Below are positions 44,849-53,359 of a stretch of DNA of 64,000 nt, in pieces (position 1 is the stretch's first letter; each line of letters begins with the position of its first letter). Position numbers and translations under genes: made by a program. The notes below the pieces were generated by a model. That model did no database searches. It saw only the letters and a program-made list of their open reading frames with translations, and had not been told where the DNA came from. Where the stretch lies: the NCBI RefSeq assembly GCF_026420145.1, contig NZ_JAPMLV010000001.1, positions 620,001 through 684,000 on the forward strand, in the 5' to 3' direction. The DNA comes from Enterobacter pseudoroggenkampii (GTDB lineage Bacteria > Pseudomonadota > Gammaproteobacteria > Enterobacterales > Enterobacteriaceae).

Positions 44849-46609
44849 TTATTTTGACCAGTAAGCGGCTTTTGCTTTCTGCAGCTTTTCGTAGGCCTTC
44901 AGCAGCGACTGATGCGCCGGGAAGGCTTTCAGATCGCTATCAACAGCCTGCAGGCCATAGAACGGCGCTTCGCCGCTCAGGGCCGCGCTGGCTGCTTCTA
45001 CGGCTTCAGCACCGTACATACGCACGAAAGCATTCAGGTATTGCAGCGGTTCGCGATCCTCTTCCTGTGCAAGCAGCAGCAGGGTTTGCAGGCAGCGGTA
45101 ATAGTTGGTGCGCTCGGCAGAGAAGACCGACTGGTTGAATTCCATGGTCCACTCGGTCCAGGCCAGAGCCTGATCCAAATCGCCACCCGCCAGGGCCAGC
45201 ATTGCTTTCAGCTCACCGATACGCAGGGTATACCAGCCGTTGTCTTTACCGGTCGCCAGACCCAGCAGTTCGCGTACGCGGGTGAAGTCATCGTGGCCTT
45301 CTTCGTCCAGCTGGGCGATCAGGTTCAGATAATCTTCTTTCTCCCATTCGCTGCCCGGCAGTGCCAGCAGCGTTTCGCGCAGGTGTGCACCCATGCTGTT
45401 ATTCGCCAGCCACAGATCTTCAGCAGGGTAGATGTCGGACATGCCCGGAACAATAATGCGGCACGCGTAGACGCCAAGATGCTCGTAATCGGCAATATAC
45501 ACTTCCTGATCTTCCGAGTTGAAGATCGCCATCAGCGTGGCGAACTCTTCTTCCGTGGTTCCGGCAAAGCTCCAGTCCACGAACGGATAGTCGGCGTCCT
45601 GCTTGAACATATCCCAGGAAATTAAGCCGCTGGAATCGATGAAGTGGGTTTCGAGGTTGGTATGCTCGGCCACTTCTTCGTCGTCAAACGTTGGCGGCGT
45701 AAACACGTCGAGATCTTTCAGGCTACGGCCCTGCAGCAGTTCGGTAACGGTACGCTCCAGCGCCACGCCGAAGTCCGGGTGCGCGCCGAAAGAGGCGAAG
45801 CAGGTGCCGTTGGTTGGGTTAAACAGCACGACGCAGATAACCGGGTACTTACCGCCCAGAGAGCCGTCATAGGCAAAGATTGGGAAACCTTCTGCTTCCA
45901 GTTTGGCGATGGATTCCACCACGCCCGGGTAGCGTGCCAGCACGTCTGCCGGAATTTCAGGCAGGCTGATAGATTCAGCGATGATGCGGTTTTTGATGTG
46001 GCGCTCAAAGACTTCAGACAGACCCTGCACGCGTGCTTCATTGCGGGTGTTACCGGCGGACATACCGTTGGACACATACAGGTTGCCGACGATGTTCATC
46101 GGGATATAAACGGTCTGCTCGTCAGACTGACGGGTAAACGGCAGGGCGCAGATACCGCGATCCTCGTTACCGGACTGCAGATCGATCAGCATGCTGGCGG
46201 TCAGTTCGTTGTCTGGATCGTAGAAGGCACGCAGGCGAGCGTCGAGAATACCTTTCGGCAGTTCGTCATCTTCGGTCAGCGGGAACCATTTTTCATTTGG
46301 ATAGTGAACGAACGGGCCGTTAGCGATGGTCTCGCCCAGCCAGAAATCAGCGAAGAAATAGTTGGTGGACAGACGCTCAAAATACTCACCCAGCGCAGAG
46401 GCCAGTGCCGCTTTTTTTGTCGCGCCTTTACCGTTGGTAAAGCACAGGGCACACTCTTTGTCGCGAATATGCACGGACCAGACATGAGGCACCGGATTGA
46501 GCCAGGAGGCTTCTTCGATGTTAAAACCCAGGTCGGTCAGTTTCTGCTGGAAGCGAGCGATGGAATCTTCCAGGGCGGCGTCTTTGCCGGGGATAAACGT
46601 TTGAGTCAT
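44849..46609 (-). CDS. ycaO: YcaO, RimO-associated ribosomal S12 methylthiolation factor
   Basis: The 586-residue form starts MTQTFIPGKDAALEDSI at ATG 46607-46609, the E. coli length; the frame is open 82 codons further upstream without similarity. YcaO-superfamily proteins bind ATP in the YcaO fold and activate amide bonds in azoline peptide synthesis. In E. coli this stand-alone member helps RimO methylthiolate S12 Asp88, with no known peptide substrate nearby. Features are ALASALGEYFERLSTNYFFADFW (residues about 68-90), NTRNEARVQGLSEVFERHIKNR (about 190-210) and a C-terminal TPR-like helical tail. It is the gene upstream of focA on the same strand and lies back to back with ycaP. Confidence 0.96.
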   Translation of the reverse strand: MTQTFIPGKDAALEDSIARFQQKLTDLGFNIEEASWLNPVPHVWSVHIRDKECALCFTNGKGATKKAALASALGEYFERLSTNYFFADFWLGETIANGPFVHYPNEKWFPLTEDDELPKGILDARLRAFYDPDNELTASMLIDLQSGNEDRGICALPFTRQSDEQTVYIPMNIVGNLYVSNGMSAGNTRNEARVQGLSEVFERHIKNRIIAESISLPEIPADVLARYPGVVESIAKLEAEGFPIFAYDGSLGGKYPVICVVLFNPTNGTCFASFGAHPDFGVALERTVTELLQGRSLKDLDVFTPPTFDDEEVAEHTNLETHFIDSSGLISWDMFKQDADYPFVDWSFAGTTEEEFATLMAIFNSEDQEVYIADYEHLGVYACRIIVPGMSDIYPAEDLWLANNSMGAHLRETLLALPGSEWEKEDYLNLIAQLDEEGHDDFTRVRELLGLATGKDNGWYTLRIGELKAMLALAGGDLDQALAWTEWTMEFNQSVFSAERTNYYRCLQTLLLLAQEEDREPLQYLNAFVRMYGAEAVEAASAALSGEAPFYGLQAVDSDLKAFPAHQSLLKAYEKLQKAKAAYWSK

Positions 46610-46736
46610 GGCGGTCACTTTTATCGTACGTAAAGCGCGCAATGATACGGGTTTTGCCTGACGGGTGCTATCTTCGGCGAAAATAAATGGCTGGACTATG
46701 CTTAGTGGCAGTAACTGACTGTTAAGGCATAGAAAA

Positions 46737-47429
46737 ATGAAAGCATTTGATCTCCAGCGGATGGCGTTTGATAAAGTTCCTCCTGAATTTCTGGGCGAAG
46801 TGGCGCTGCGCAGCCTGTATACCTTCGTACTTGTCTTCCTGTTTCTTAAAATCACCGGCCGTCGCGGCGTACGGCAGATGTCGCTCTTTGAGGTGTTGAT
46901 TATTCTGACGCTGGGTTCAGCGGCGGGGGACGTCGCCTTCTATGATGATGTGCCGATGGTGCCGGTGTTTATCGTTTTTGTCTCACTGGCGCTACTTTAT
47001 CGTCTTGTCATGTGGCTGATGTCGAAAAGCGAAAAGCTGGAAGATCTGCTTGAAGGGAAGCCGGTCGTTATCGTCGAGGACGGACAGCTGGCCTGGGAAA
47101 ATGTACAAAGCGCCAATATGACCGAGTTTGAGTTCTTTATGGAGCTACGCCTGAACAGCGTGGAACAGCTCGGGCAGGTGCGTCTGGCGATCATGGAAAC
47201 TAATGGGCAGATCAGCGTTTATTACTATTCTGACGACGAGGTGAAGCCGGGGCTGTGTATCCTGCCGGATATGCTCATTGAGCGTTTCAGAACGGTGCCT
47301 GAATCAGGCGAGTATGCTTGCGTAAGATGTAGCCATGTTGTAGCGATGCAGCCGGGGGATCGTCAATTATGCCCTCGCTGCGCAAATCCGGAATGGACGA
47401 AGGTTAGCCGGGCCAAACGCATCACCTGA
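46737..47429 (+). CDS. ycaP: YcaP, DUF421/YetF-family membrane protein
   Basis: This 230-residue protein equals E. coli YcaP. Three N-terminal membrane helices (ALRSLYTFVLVFLFLKITGRRG, FEVLIILTLGSAAGD, VFIVFVSLALLYRLVMWLM) precede the conserved cytoplasmic DUF421 domain (EGKPVVIVEDG, NMTEFEFFMELRLNSVEQLGQVRLAIMETNGQISV). The C-terminus has two CxxC pairs (CVRCSH at about residue 193 and CPRCANPEW at about 212) like a small zinc ribbon. Role unknown. It is divergent from ycaO across 127 bases. Confidence 0.93.
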   Translation: MKAFDLQRMAFDKVPPEFLGEVALRSLYTFVLVFLFLKITGRRGVRQMSLFEVLIILTLGSAAGDVAFYDDVPMVPVFIVFVSLALLYRLVMWLMSKSEKLEDLLEGKPVVIVEDGQLAWENVQSANMTEFEFFMELRLNSVEQLGQVRLAIMETNGQISVYYYSDDEVKPGLCILPDMLIERFRTVPESGEYACVRCSHVVAMQPGDRQLCPRCANPEWTKVSRAKRIT

Positions 47430-47475
47430 CAGCCATTTTGTCGGTTTTGTCTTAACGAGGCGGCAGATTGTTTTG

Positions 47476-47491
47476 TGTGACGCGGGGCACA
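47476..47491 (+). promoter_or_regulatory. Putative CRP site upstream of serC
   Basis: TGTGA-CGCGGG-GCACA has one mismatch to TGTGA-N6-TCACA, about 100 bases before serC. The serC-aroA operon of E. coli is reported to respond to CRP and Lrp. Confidence 0.55.
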
Positions 47492-47591
47492 TTTCACGGG
47501 TCATAAGTTTTAGACATTGCGGCGCGTGTCACTGAATGATAAAACCGATATCCACAGTTATAACTTATGGCTTTTAGCGTGGTGAGGGGAA

Positions 47592-48680
47592 ATGGCTCAA
47601 GTCTTTAATTTCAGTTCAGGTCCGGCAATGTTGCCGGCAGACGTGCTTAAACAGGCTCAACAGGAACTTTGTGACTGGAACGGTCTCGGTACGTCGGTGA
47701 TGGAAATCAGCCACCGGGGTAAAGAGTTTATTCAGGTGGCAGAAGAGGCAGAAAAGGATTTTCGCGATCTGCTGAATATTCCCTCGAACTACAAAGTATT
47801 GTTCTGTCACGGCGGTGGACGCGGCCAGTTTGCGGGTATTCCGCTGAATATCCTCGGTGACAAAACGACGGCTGACTACGTTGATGCGGGTTACTGGGCA
47901 GCAAGCGCCATTAAAGAAGCGCATAAATACTGCACGCCGAATGTGATCGACGCCAAAGTGACCGTTGACGGTCTGCGCGCCGTGAAGCCAATGCGCGAGT
48001 GGCAGCTTTCTGATAATGCAGCGTATCTGCACTACTGCCCGAACGAAACCATTGATGGGATTGCCATCGACGAGACGCCAGACTTCGGCAGCGATGTCGT
48101 GGTTGCCGCTGACTTCTCCTCCACCATTCTGTCTGCGCCAATTGACGTCAGCCGTTATGGCGTGATCTACGCGGGCGCACAGAAAAATATCGGCCCTGCA
48201 GGCCTGACGATTGTTATCGTGCGTGAAGATCTGCTGGGTAAAGCACATACATCCTGCCCGTCGATTCTCGATTACACCGTGCTGAACGACAACGATTCTA
48301 TGTTCAACACCCCACCGACGTTTGCCTGGTACCTCTCCGGCCTGGTCTTCAAATGGCTGAAGCAAAACGGCGGCGTGGCGCAGATGGACAAAGTAAATCA
48401 GCAGAAAGCTGAACTGCTTTATGGCGTGATCGACAAGAGTGATTTCTACCGCAACGATGTGGCGAACGCTAACCGTTCCCGCATGAACGTACCGTTCCAG
48501 CTGGCGGACAGCAACCTGGACAAAGTGTTCCTGGAAGAGTCCTTCGCGGCAGGCCTGCACGCGCTCAAAGGTCACCGTGTCGTGGGCGGCATGCGCGCCT
48601 CCATCTATAACGCGATGCCGCTGGAAGGCGTTAAAGCCCTGACGGATTTCATGATCGACTTCGAACGTCGTCACGGTTAA
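47592..48680 (+). CDS. serC: Phosphoserine aminotransferase
   Basis: SerC is a PLP enzyme making phosphoserine from 3-phosphohydroxypyruvate for serine, and acting on the analogous step of pyridoxine synthesis. The 362 residues match E. coli. The PLP lysine is in [12 protein letters not shown] near residue 198; the phosphate-binding HGGGRGQF near 76 and the C-terminal [12 protein letters not shown] are intact. It is first in the operon with aroA, 69 bases apart, with an intervening hairpin. Confidence 0.98.
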   Translation: MAQVFNFSSGPAMLPADVLKQAQQELCDWNGLGTSVMEISHRGKEFIQVAEEAEKDFRDLLNIPSNYKVLFCHGGGRGQFAGIPLNILGDKTTADYVDAGYWAASAIKEAHKYCTPNVIDAKVTVDGLRAVKPMREWQLSDNAAYLHYCPNETIDGIAIDETPDFGSDVVVAADFSSTILSAPIDVSRYGVIYAGAQKNIGPAGLTIVIVREDLLGKAHTSCPSILDYTVLNDNDSMFNTPPTFAWYLSGLVFKWLKQNGGVAQMDKVNQQKAELLYGVIDKSDFYRNDVANANRSRMNVPFQLADSNLDKVFLEESFAAGLHALKGHRVVGGMRASIYNAMPLEGVKALTDFMIDFERRHG

Positions 48681-48694
48681 TTTGCTGTTTTTCA

Positions 48695-48722
48695 CCCCCG
48701 CAGCGCCCCTGCGGGGTTTTTA
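48695..48722 (+). terminator. Attenuator-like terminator between serC and aroA
   Basis: CCCCGCAG / CTGCGGGG stem then TTTTTATT, 15 bases after serC. It may partly terminate, so that aroA is expressed at a lower level than serC. Confidence 0.7.
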
Positions 48723-48749
48723 TTATGTTGAGTTGAGAGTTTAGTTTTC

Positions 48750-50033
48750 ATGGAATCCCTGACGTTACAACCTATCGCGCGGGTAGATGGCACCATCAAT
48801 CTGCCTGGTTCAAAAAGTGTCTCGAACCGCGCTCTGCTGCTGGCAGCTCTGGCAAACGGCACCACCGTCCTCACAAACCTGCTGGACAGCGATGACGTGC
48901 GCCATATGCTCAATGCGCTGAAAGCGTTGGGCGTTCATTACATTCTCTCCGACGATCGTACCCGCTGCGAAGTGACCGGCAACGGCGGCGCGCTGCGCTC
49001 GGGTGAAGAGCTTGAGCTTTTTCTGGGCAACGCGGGTACCGCTATGCGCCCGCTGGCGGCGGCCCTGTGCCTGGGAAGCAACAATATTGTGCTGACCGGC
49101 GAGCCGCGCATGAAAGAGCGCCCGATTGGTCACCTGGTGGATGCCCTGCGTCAGGGCGGCGCGCAGATTGACTATCTGGAGCAGGAAAACTATCCGCCAC
49201 TGCGTCTGCGCGGCGGTTTTACCGGCGGTCACGTCGAGGTTGACGGCAGCGTCTCCAGCCAGTTCCTGACGGCACTGCTGATGACCGCGCCGCTGGCCCC
49301 GCAGGATACAGTTATCACGATTAAAGGCGAGCTGGTCTCCAAACCGTATATTGATATCACGCTGCACCTGATGAAAACTTTCGGCGTTGAGGTGGAAAAC
49401 CAGTCTTATCAGCGCTTCGTGGTGCGCGGGGCACAGCAGTACCAGTCTCCGGGCAACTACCTGGTTGAAGGGGATGCGTCATCCGCGTCCTACTTCCTGG
49501 CCGCGGGTGCGATTAAGGGCGGAACGGTAAAAGTGACCGGTATTGGCCGTAACAGCGTGCAGGGCGATATCCGTTTTGCGGACGTGCTGGAAAAAATGGG
49601 CGCCATTGTCACCTGGGGCGATGACTTTATCTCCTGTACCCACGGTGAGCTGAACGCCATCGACATGGACATGAACCATATCCCGGATGCGGCGATGACC
49701 ATTGCCACGGCGGCACTGTTCGCCAAAGGCACGACCACGCTGCGTAACATCTACAACTGGCGCGTAAAAGAGACGGACCGCCTGTTCGCGATGGCGACAG
49801 AGCTGCGAAAAGTCGGTGCCGAGGTGGAAGAGGGCGAAGACTACATTCGCGTCACGCCTCCTGCAAAACTGCAGTTTGCGGAAATCGGAACCTACAACGA
49901 TCACCGTATGGCGATGTGCTTCTCGCTGGTGGCGCTGTCAGATACGCCTGTCACGATCCTTGACCCGAAATGTACCGCGAAAACCTTCCCGGACTACTTC
50001 GAACAGCTGGCACGCATTAGTACGCTGGCCTGA
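48750..50033 (+). CDS. aroA: EPSP synthase (3-phosphoshikimate 1-carboxyvinyltransferase)
   Basis: AroA is the shikimate-pathway enzyme joining shikimate-3-phosphate and PEP, and the glyphosate target. The 427 residues match E. coli. Active-site segments are [17 protein letters not shown] (residues about 19-35), [19 protein letters not shown] (about 90-108, the glyphosate-sensitive class I form with Gly96 and Pro101) and FNDHRMAM-like [15 protein letters not shown] (about 384-398). It is second in the operon after serC. The next gene in K-12, ycaL, is absent. Confidence 0.98.
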   Translation: MESLTLQPIARVDGTINLPGSKSVSNRALLLAALANGTTVLTNLLDSDDVRHMLNALKALGVHYILSDDRTRCEVTGNGGALRSGEELELFLGNAGTAMRPLAAALCLGSNNIVLTGEPRMKERPIGHLVDALRQGGAQIDYLEQENYPPLRLRGGFTGGHVEVDGSVSSQFLTALLMTAPLAPQDTVITIKGELVSKPYIDITLHLMKTFGVEVENQSYQRFVVRGAQQYQSPGNYLVEGDASSASYFLAAGAIKGGTVKVTGIGRNSVQGDIRFADVLEKMGAIVTWGDDFISCTHGELNAIDMDMNHIPDAAMTIATAALFAKGTTTLRNIYNWRVKETDRLFAMATELRKVGAEVEEGEDYIRVTPPAKLQFAEIGTYNDHRMAMCFSLVALSDTPVTILDPKCTAKTFPDYFEQLARISTLA

Positions 50034-50041
50034 TAACGCCT

Positions 50042-50063
50042 TGCCGCATCGCCCGATGCGGCA
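50042..50063 (+). terminator. Hairpin after aroA
   Basis: TGCCGCATCG / CGATGCGGCA with a two-base loop, followed by TTTGCTT, nine bases after the aroA stop. Strong stem, weak T-run. Confidence 0.6.
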
Positions 50064-50167
50064 TTTGCTTACGCTTCATTACGAACACCTCCGCTCATTT
50101 CTTCTACACTCTGCTTCAATCATTCCGTAATTTGCACGCAAAGGTAACAGTTGCGCACGTTGGCGCG

Positions 50168-50173
50168 TATAAT
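50168..50173 (+). promoter_or_regulatory. -10 box of a cmk-rpsA promoter
   Basis: A perfect TATAAT lies 46 bases before the cmk ATG. The -35 zone (about 50145-50150, TAACAG) is poor. A strong promoter is likely, because cmk-rpsA must be well expressed. Confidence 0.55.
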
Positions 50174-50218
50174 GCGCGGCGTTCATGTAAACGGTATGCC
50201 TTATTTAAGGAGAAAAAG

Positions 50219-50902
50219 ATGACGGCAATTGCCCCGGTAATCACCATTGATGGGCCGAGTGGCGCAGGGAAAGGGACTCTGTGCAAAGCGATGGCGGAAG
50301 CATTGCAATGGCATCTTTTAGATTCGGGAGCAATCTATCGCGTGCTGGCGCTGGCCGCGCTGCATCATCACGTGGATGTCGCGTCTGAAGAGGCGCTGGT
50401 TCCGCTGGCTGCGCATCTGGATGTGCGCTTCGTGTCAACCGATGGCAACCTGGAAGTCATCCTTGAAGGGGAAGACGTGAGCGGCGAAATCCGTACTCAG
50501 GAAGTGGCGAATGCGGCCTCGCAGGTCGCGGCCTTCCCGCGCGTTCGCGAGGCGCTGTTGCGTCGTCAGCGCGCGTTTCGTGAAGCCCCGGGTCTGATCG
50601 CGGACGGACGTGATATGGGAACCGTGGTCTTCCCTGATGCACCTGTGAAAATTTTCCTTGACGCCTCTTCGGAAGAACGTGCGCAACGCCGCATGCTTCA
50701 GTTGCAGGAAAAGGGGTTTAGTGTTAACTTTGATCGCCTTTTATCCGAGATAAAAGAGCGCGATGACCGCGATCGTAACCGCGCCGTCGCCCCACTTGTT
50801 CCAGCAGAAGATGCATTAGTTCTGGATTCAACCAGTTTAACTATTGAGCAAGTGATTGAAAAAGCGCTACAATATGCGCGCCAAAAACTGGCACTCGCGT
50901 AA
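50219..50902 (+). CDS. cmk: Cytidylate kinase
   Basis: Cmk phosphorylates CMP and dCMP. The 227-residue form starts [20 protein letters not shown] at ATG 50219, after AAGGAG; the longer open frame is ignored. Motifs are the P-loop GPSGAGKGT (residues 12-20), LDSGAIYR (about 35-42), the [13 protein letters not shown] core (about 127-139) and the [11 protein letters not shown] (about 181-188). It is followed by rpsA after 111 bases, in the usual cmk-rpsA arrangement. Confidence 0.98.
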   Translation: MTAIAPVITIDGPSGAGKGTLCKAMAEALQWHLLDSGAIYRVLALAALHHHVDVASEEALVPLAAHLDVRFVSTDGNLEVILEGEDVSGEIRTQEVANAASQVAAFPRVREALLRRQRAFREAPGLIADGRDMGTVVFPDAPVKIFLDASSEERAQRRMLQLQEKGFSVNFDRLLSEIKERDDRDRNRAVAPLVPAEDALVLDSTSLTIEQVIEKALQYARQKLALA

Positions 50903-50924
50903 TCGCGACCGATTTAGCAGTACC

Positions 50925-51013
50925 CCCGCTGCAATGGATTGACGGCGGGTATGTGAAACAACCCCATCCGGCACGGAGCCAGGTGGACGTTAATATTAAC
51001 CTGAAGATTAAAC
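50925..51013 (+). promoter_or_regulatory. rpsA leader without a canonical Shine-Dalgarno site
   Basis: The bases before the rpsA ATG lack a clear AGGAGG. The only purine run is GAAG in CCTGAAGATTAAAC. In E. coli this leader folds into hairpins and is translated efficiently despite the missing site, giving S1 autogenous control. Confidence 0.6.
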
Positions 51014-52687
51014 ATGACTGAATCTTTTGCTCAACTGTTTGAAGAATCCTTAAAAGAAATCGAAACCCGCCCGGGTTCCATCGTTCGCGGTGTTGTTGTT
51101 GCTATCGACAAAGACGTAGTACTGGTTGACGCCGGTCTGAAATCTGAGTCCGCCATTCCGGCAGAGCAGTTCAAAAACGCCCAGGGCGAGCTGGAAATCC
51201 AGGTTGGCGACGAAGTTGACGTTGCTCTGGACGCAGTAGAAGACGGCTTCGGTGAAACCCTGCTTTCTCGTGAGAAAGCGAAACGTCACGAAGCATGGAT
51301 CACGCTGGAAAAAGCTTACGAAGAAGCTGAAACTGTGGTCGGTGTTATCAACGGCAAAGTTAAAGGTGGCTTCACTGTTGAGCTGAATGGTATTCGTGCG
51401 TTCCTGCCAGGTTCTCTGGTAGACGTTCGTCCAGTTCGTGACACTCTGCACCTGGAAGGCAAAGAGCTTGAGTTCAAAGTAATCAAGCTGGACCAGAAGC
51501 GTAACAACGTTGTTGTTTCCCGTCGTGCCGTTATCGAATCCGAAAACAGCGCAGAACGCGATCAGCTGCTGGAAAACCTGCAGGAAGGCATGGAAGTCAA
51601 AGGTATCGTTAAGAACCTCACTGACTACGGCGCATTCGTTGACCTGGGCGGCGTTGATGGCCTGCTGCACATCACCGACATGGCGTGGAAACGCGTTAAG
51701 CACCCAAGCGAAATCGTGAACGTGGGCGACGAAATCACTGTTAAAGTGCTGAAGTTCGACCGCGAGCGTACTCGTGTATCCCTCGGCCTGAAACAGCTGG
51801 GCGAAGATCCATGGGTAGCTATCGCTAAGCGTTACCCAGAAGGTACTAAACTGACTGGTCGCGTAACCAACCTGACTGACTACGGCTGCTTCGTTGAAAT
51901 CGAAGAAGGCGTTGAAGGTCTGGTGCACGTTTCCGAAATGGACTGGACCAACAAAAACATCCACCCATCCAAAGTTGTTAACGTTGGTGATGTAGTGGAA
52001 GTGATGGTTCTGGATATCGACGAAGAACGTCGTCGTATCTCCCTGGGCCTGAAGCAGTGCAAAAACAACCCATGGCAGCAGTTCGCGGAAACCCACAACA
52101 AGGGCGACCGTGTTGAAGGTAAAATCAAGTCTATCACTGACTTCGGTATCTTCATCGGCCTGGACGGCGGCATCGATGGCCTGGTTCACCTGTCTGACAT
52201 CTCCTGGAACGTTGCAGGCGAAGAAGCAGTTCGTGAATACAAAAAAGGCGACGAAATCGCTGCAGTTGTTCTGCAGGTTGACGCAGAGCGTGAGCGTATC
52301 TCCCTGGGCGTTAAACAGCTCGCAGAAGATCCGTTCAACAACTGGGTTGCACTGAACAAGAAAGGCGCAATCGTAAACGGTAAAGTAACTGCAGTTGACG
52401 CTAAAGGCGCAACCGTAGAACTGGCTGACGGCGTTGAAGGTTACCTGCGCGCTTCTGAAGCTTCACGTGACCGCGTTGAAGATGCCACTCTGGTTCTGAA
52501 CGTAGGCGACGACGTTGAAGCTAAGTTCACCGGTGTTGACCGTAAGAACCGTGCAATCAGCCTGTCTGTTCGTGCTAAAGACGAAGCTGATGAGAAAGAT
52601 GCAATCGCAACTGTTAACAAACAGGAAGATGCAAACTTCTCTAACAACGCAATGGCTGAAGCTTTCAAAGCAGCTAAAGGCGAGTAA
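51014..52687 (+). CDS. rpsA: 30S ribosomal protein S1
   Basis: S1 is the mRNA-binding subunit of the small ribosomal subunit and a Q-beta replicase subunit in E. coli. The 557 residues match E. coli. Six S1 (OB) domains follow each other at about residues 20-85, 105-170, 190-260, 275-350, 360-435 and 450-520; repeats such as [28 protein letters not shown] are plain. Codon use is strongly biased, as expected of a ribosomal protein. It ends before a terminator ahead of ihfB. Confidence 0.99.
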   Translation: MTESFAQLFEESLKEIETRPGSIVRGVVVAIDKDVVLVDAGLKSESAIPAEQFKNAQGELEIQVGDEVDVALDAVEDGFGETLLSREKAKRHEAWITLEKAYEEAETVVGVINGKVKGGFTVELNGIRAFLPGSLVDVRPVRDTLHLEGKELEFKVIKLDQKRNNVVVSRRAVIESENSAERDQLLENLQEGMEVKGIVKNLTDYGAFVDLGGVDGLLHITDMAWKRVKHPSEIVNVGDEITVKVLKFDRERTRVSLGLKQLGEDPWVAIAKRYPEGTKLTGRVTNLTDYGCFVEIEEGVEGLVHVSEMDWTNKNIHPSKVVNVGDVVEVMVLDIDEERRRISLGLKQCKNNPWQQFAETHNKGDRVEGKIKSITDFGIFIGLDGGIDGLVHLSDISWNVAGEEAVREYKKGDEIAAVVLQVDAERERISLGVKQLAEDPFNNWVALNKKGAIVNGKVTAVDAKGATVELADGVEGYLRASEASRDRVEDATLVLNVGDDVEAKFTGVDRKNRAISLSVRAKDEADEKDAIATVNKQEDANFSNNAMAEAFKAAKGE

Positions 52688-52794
52688 TATCAGGTTCTCA
52701 GCATCAGTTGCGCTGTAACGCATTTACAGCGCGAAGGATGAGGAGCAAACTTGACAGATTGCAGGATTCGTCCTGTAATCAATAACAAAGGGCG

Positions 52795-52814
52795 GCTACG
52801 GCCGCCCTTGTTTA
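52795..52814 (+). terminator. rpsA terminator
   Basis: AAAGGGCGGC-tac-GGCCGCCCTTGTTT, about 110 bases after the rpsA stop. An earlier hairpin, CAGGA-ttcg-TCCTG, lies near 52761-52775. Confidence 0.8.
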
Positions 52815-52857
52815 ATGAGCTGTTCAGCTAATTGGTTTGAAAGGAACCGGAGGAATC

Positions 52858-53145
52858 ATGACCAAGTCAGAATTGATTGAAAGACTTGCCAGTCAGCAAC
52901 CGCATATCCCTGCCAAGGCAGTGGAAGATGCCGTAAAAGAGATGCTGGAGCATATGGCCTCCACTCTTGCCCAGGGCGAGCGCATTGAAATCCGCGGTTT
53001 CGGTAGTTTTTCTCTGCACTATCGTGCTCCACGTACCGGGCGTAACCCGAAAACTGGCGATAAAGTCGAGCTGGAAGGTAAGTACGTTCCACACTTTAAG
53101 CCGGGTAAAGAACTGCGCGATCGCGCCAATATTTACGGCAACTGA
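52858..53145 (+). CDS. ihfB: Integration host factor subunit beta
   Basis: IhfB (HimD) pairs with IhfA to bend DNA sharply at specific sites. The 95-residue form starts [18 protein letters not shown] at ATG 52858, after ACCGGAGG. The DNA-bending beta-arm with the intercalating proline is seen in [30 protein letters not shown]. It is one residue longer than E. coli (ends in Asn after NIYG). It has its own promoter region after the rpsA terminator. Confidence 0.99.
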   Translation: MTKSELIERLASQQPHIPAKAVEDAVKEMLEHMASTLAQGERIEIRGFGSFSLHYRAPRTGRNPKTGDKVELEGKYVPHFKPGKELRDRANIYGN

Positions 53146-53176
53146 GTTTAGCCAGCCGGTTAAACTGGGTTCGAAA

Positions 53177-53201
53177 GAAAGCACCTGCGGGTGCTTTTTT
53201 T
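53177..53201 (+). terminator. ihfB terminator
   Basis: AAAGCACC-tgc-GGGTGCTTTTTTT, 32 bases after the ihfB stop. Confidence 0.92.
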
Positions 53202-53359
53202 GTCTCTGTCGCTTTCATTCTGAAGGTGCCCCGCATTTTTCGTTTCGTTTTCTGCAACCCGTTAAATACCTTGCTGCGCTTGCTGTAAATCGCATCCTTC
53301 ACACCTGACGACCCGCTCAACCTGCTTGCATACTGCCACCCTGAAACAGGGAGGTAGCA

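Noticed and set aside
46610..46855. 82-codon N-terminal extension of YcaO
   Set aside because: No similarity to the family; ATG 46607-46609 gives the exact E. coli length. The extension would overlap ycaP.
47616..48695. Open frame of 359 codons opposite serC
   Set aside because: A codon-bias shadow covering the whole of the conserved serC; the translation has no family resemblance.
51050..52189. Open frame of 379 codons opposite rpsA
   Set aside because: Same cause: highly expressed codons of a ribosomal gene leave few stops on the other strand; no start signal.
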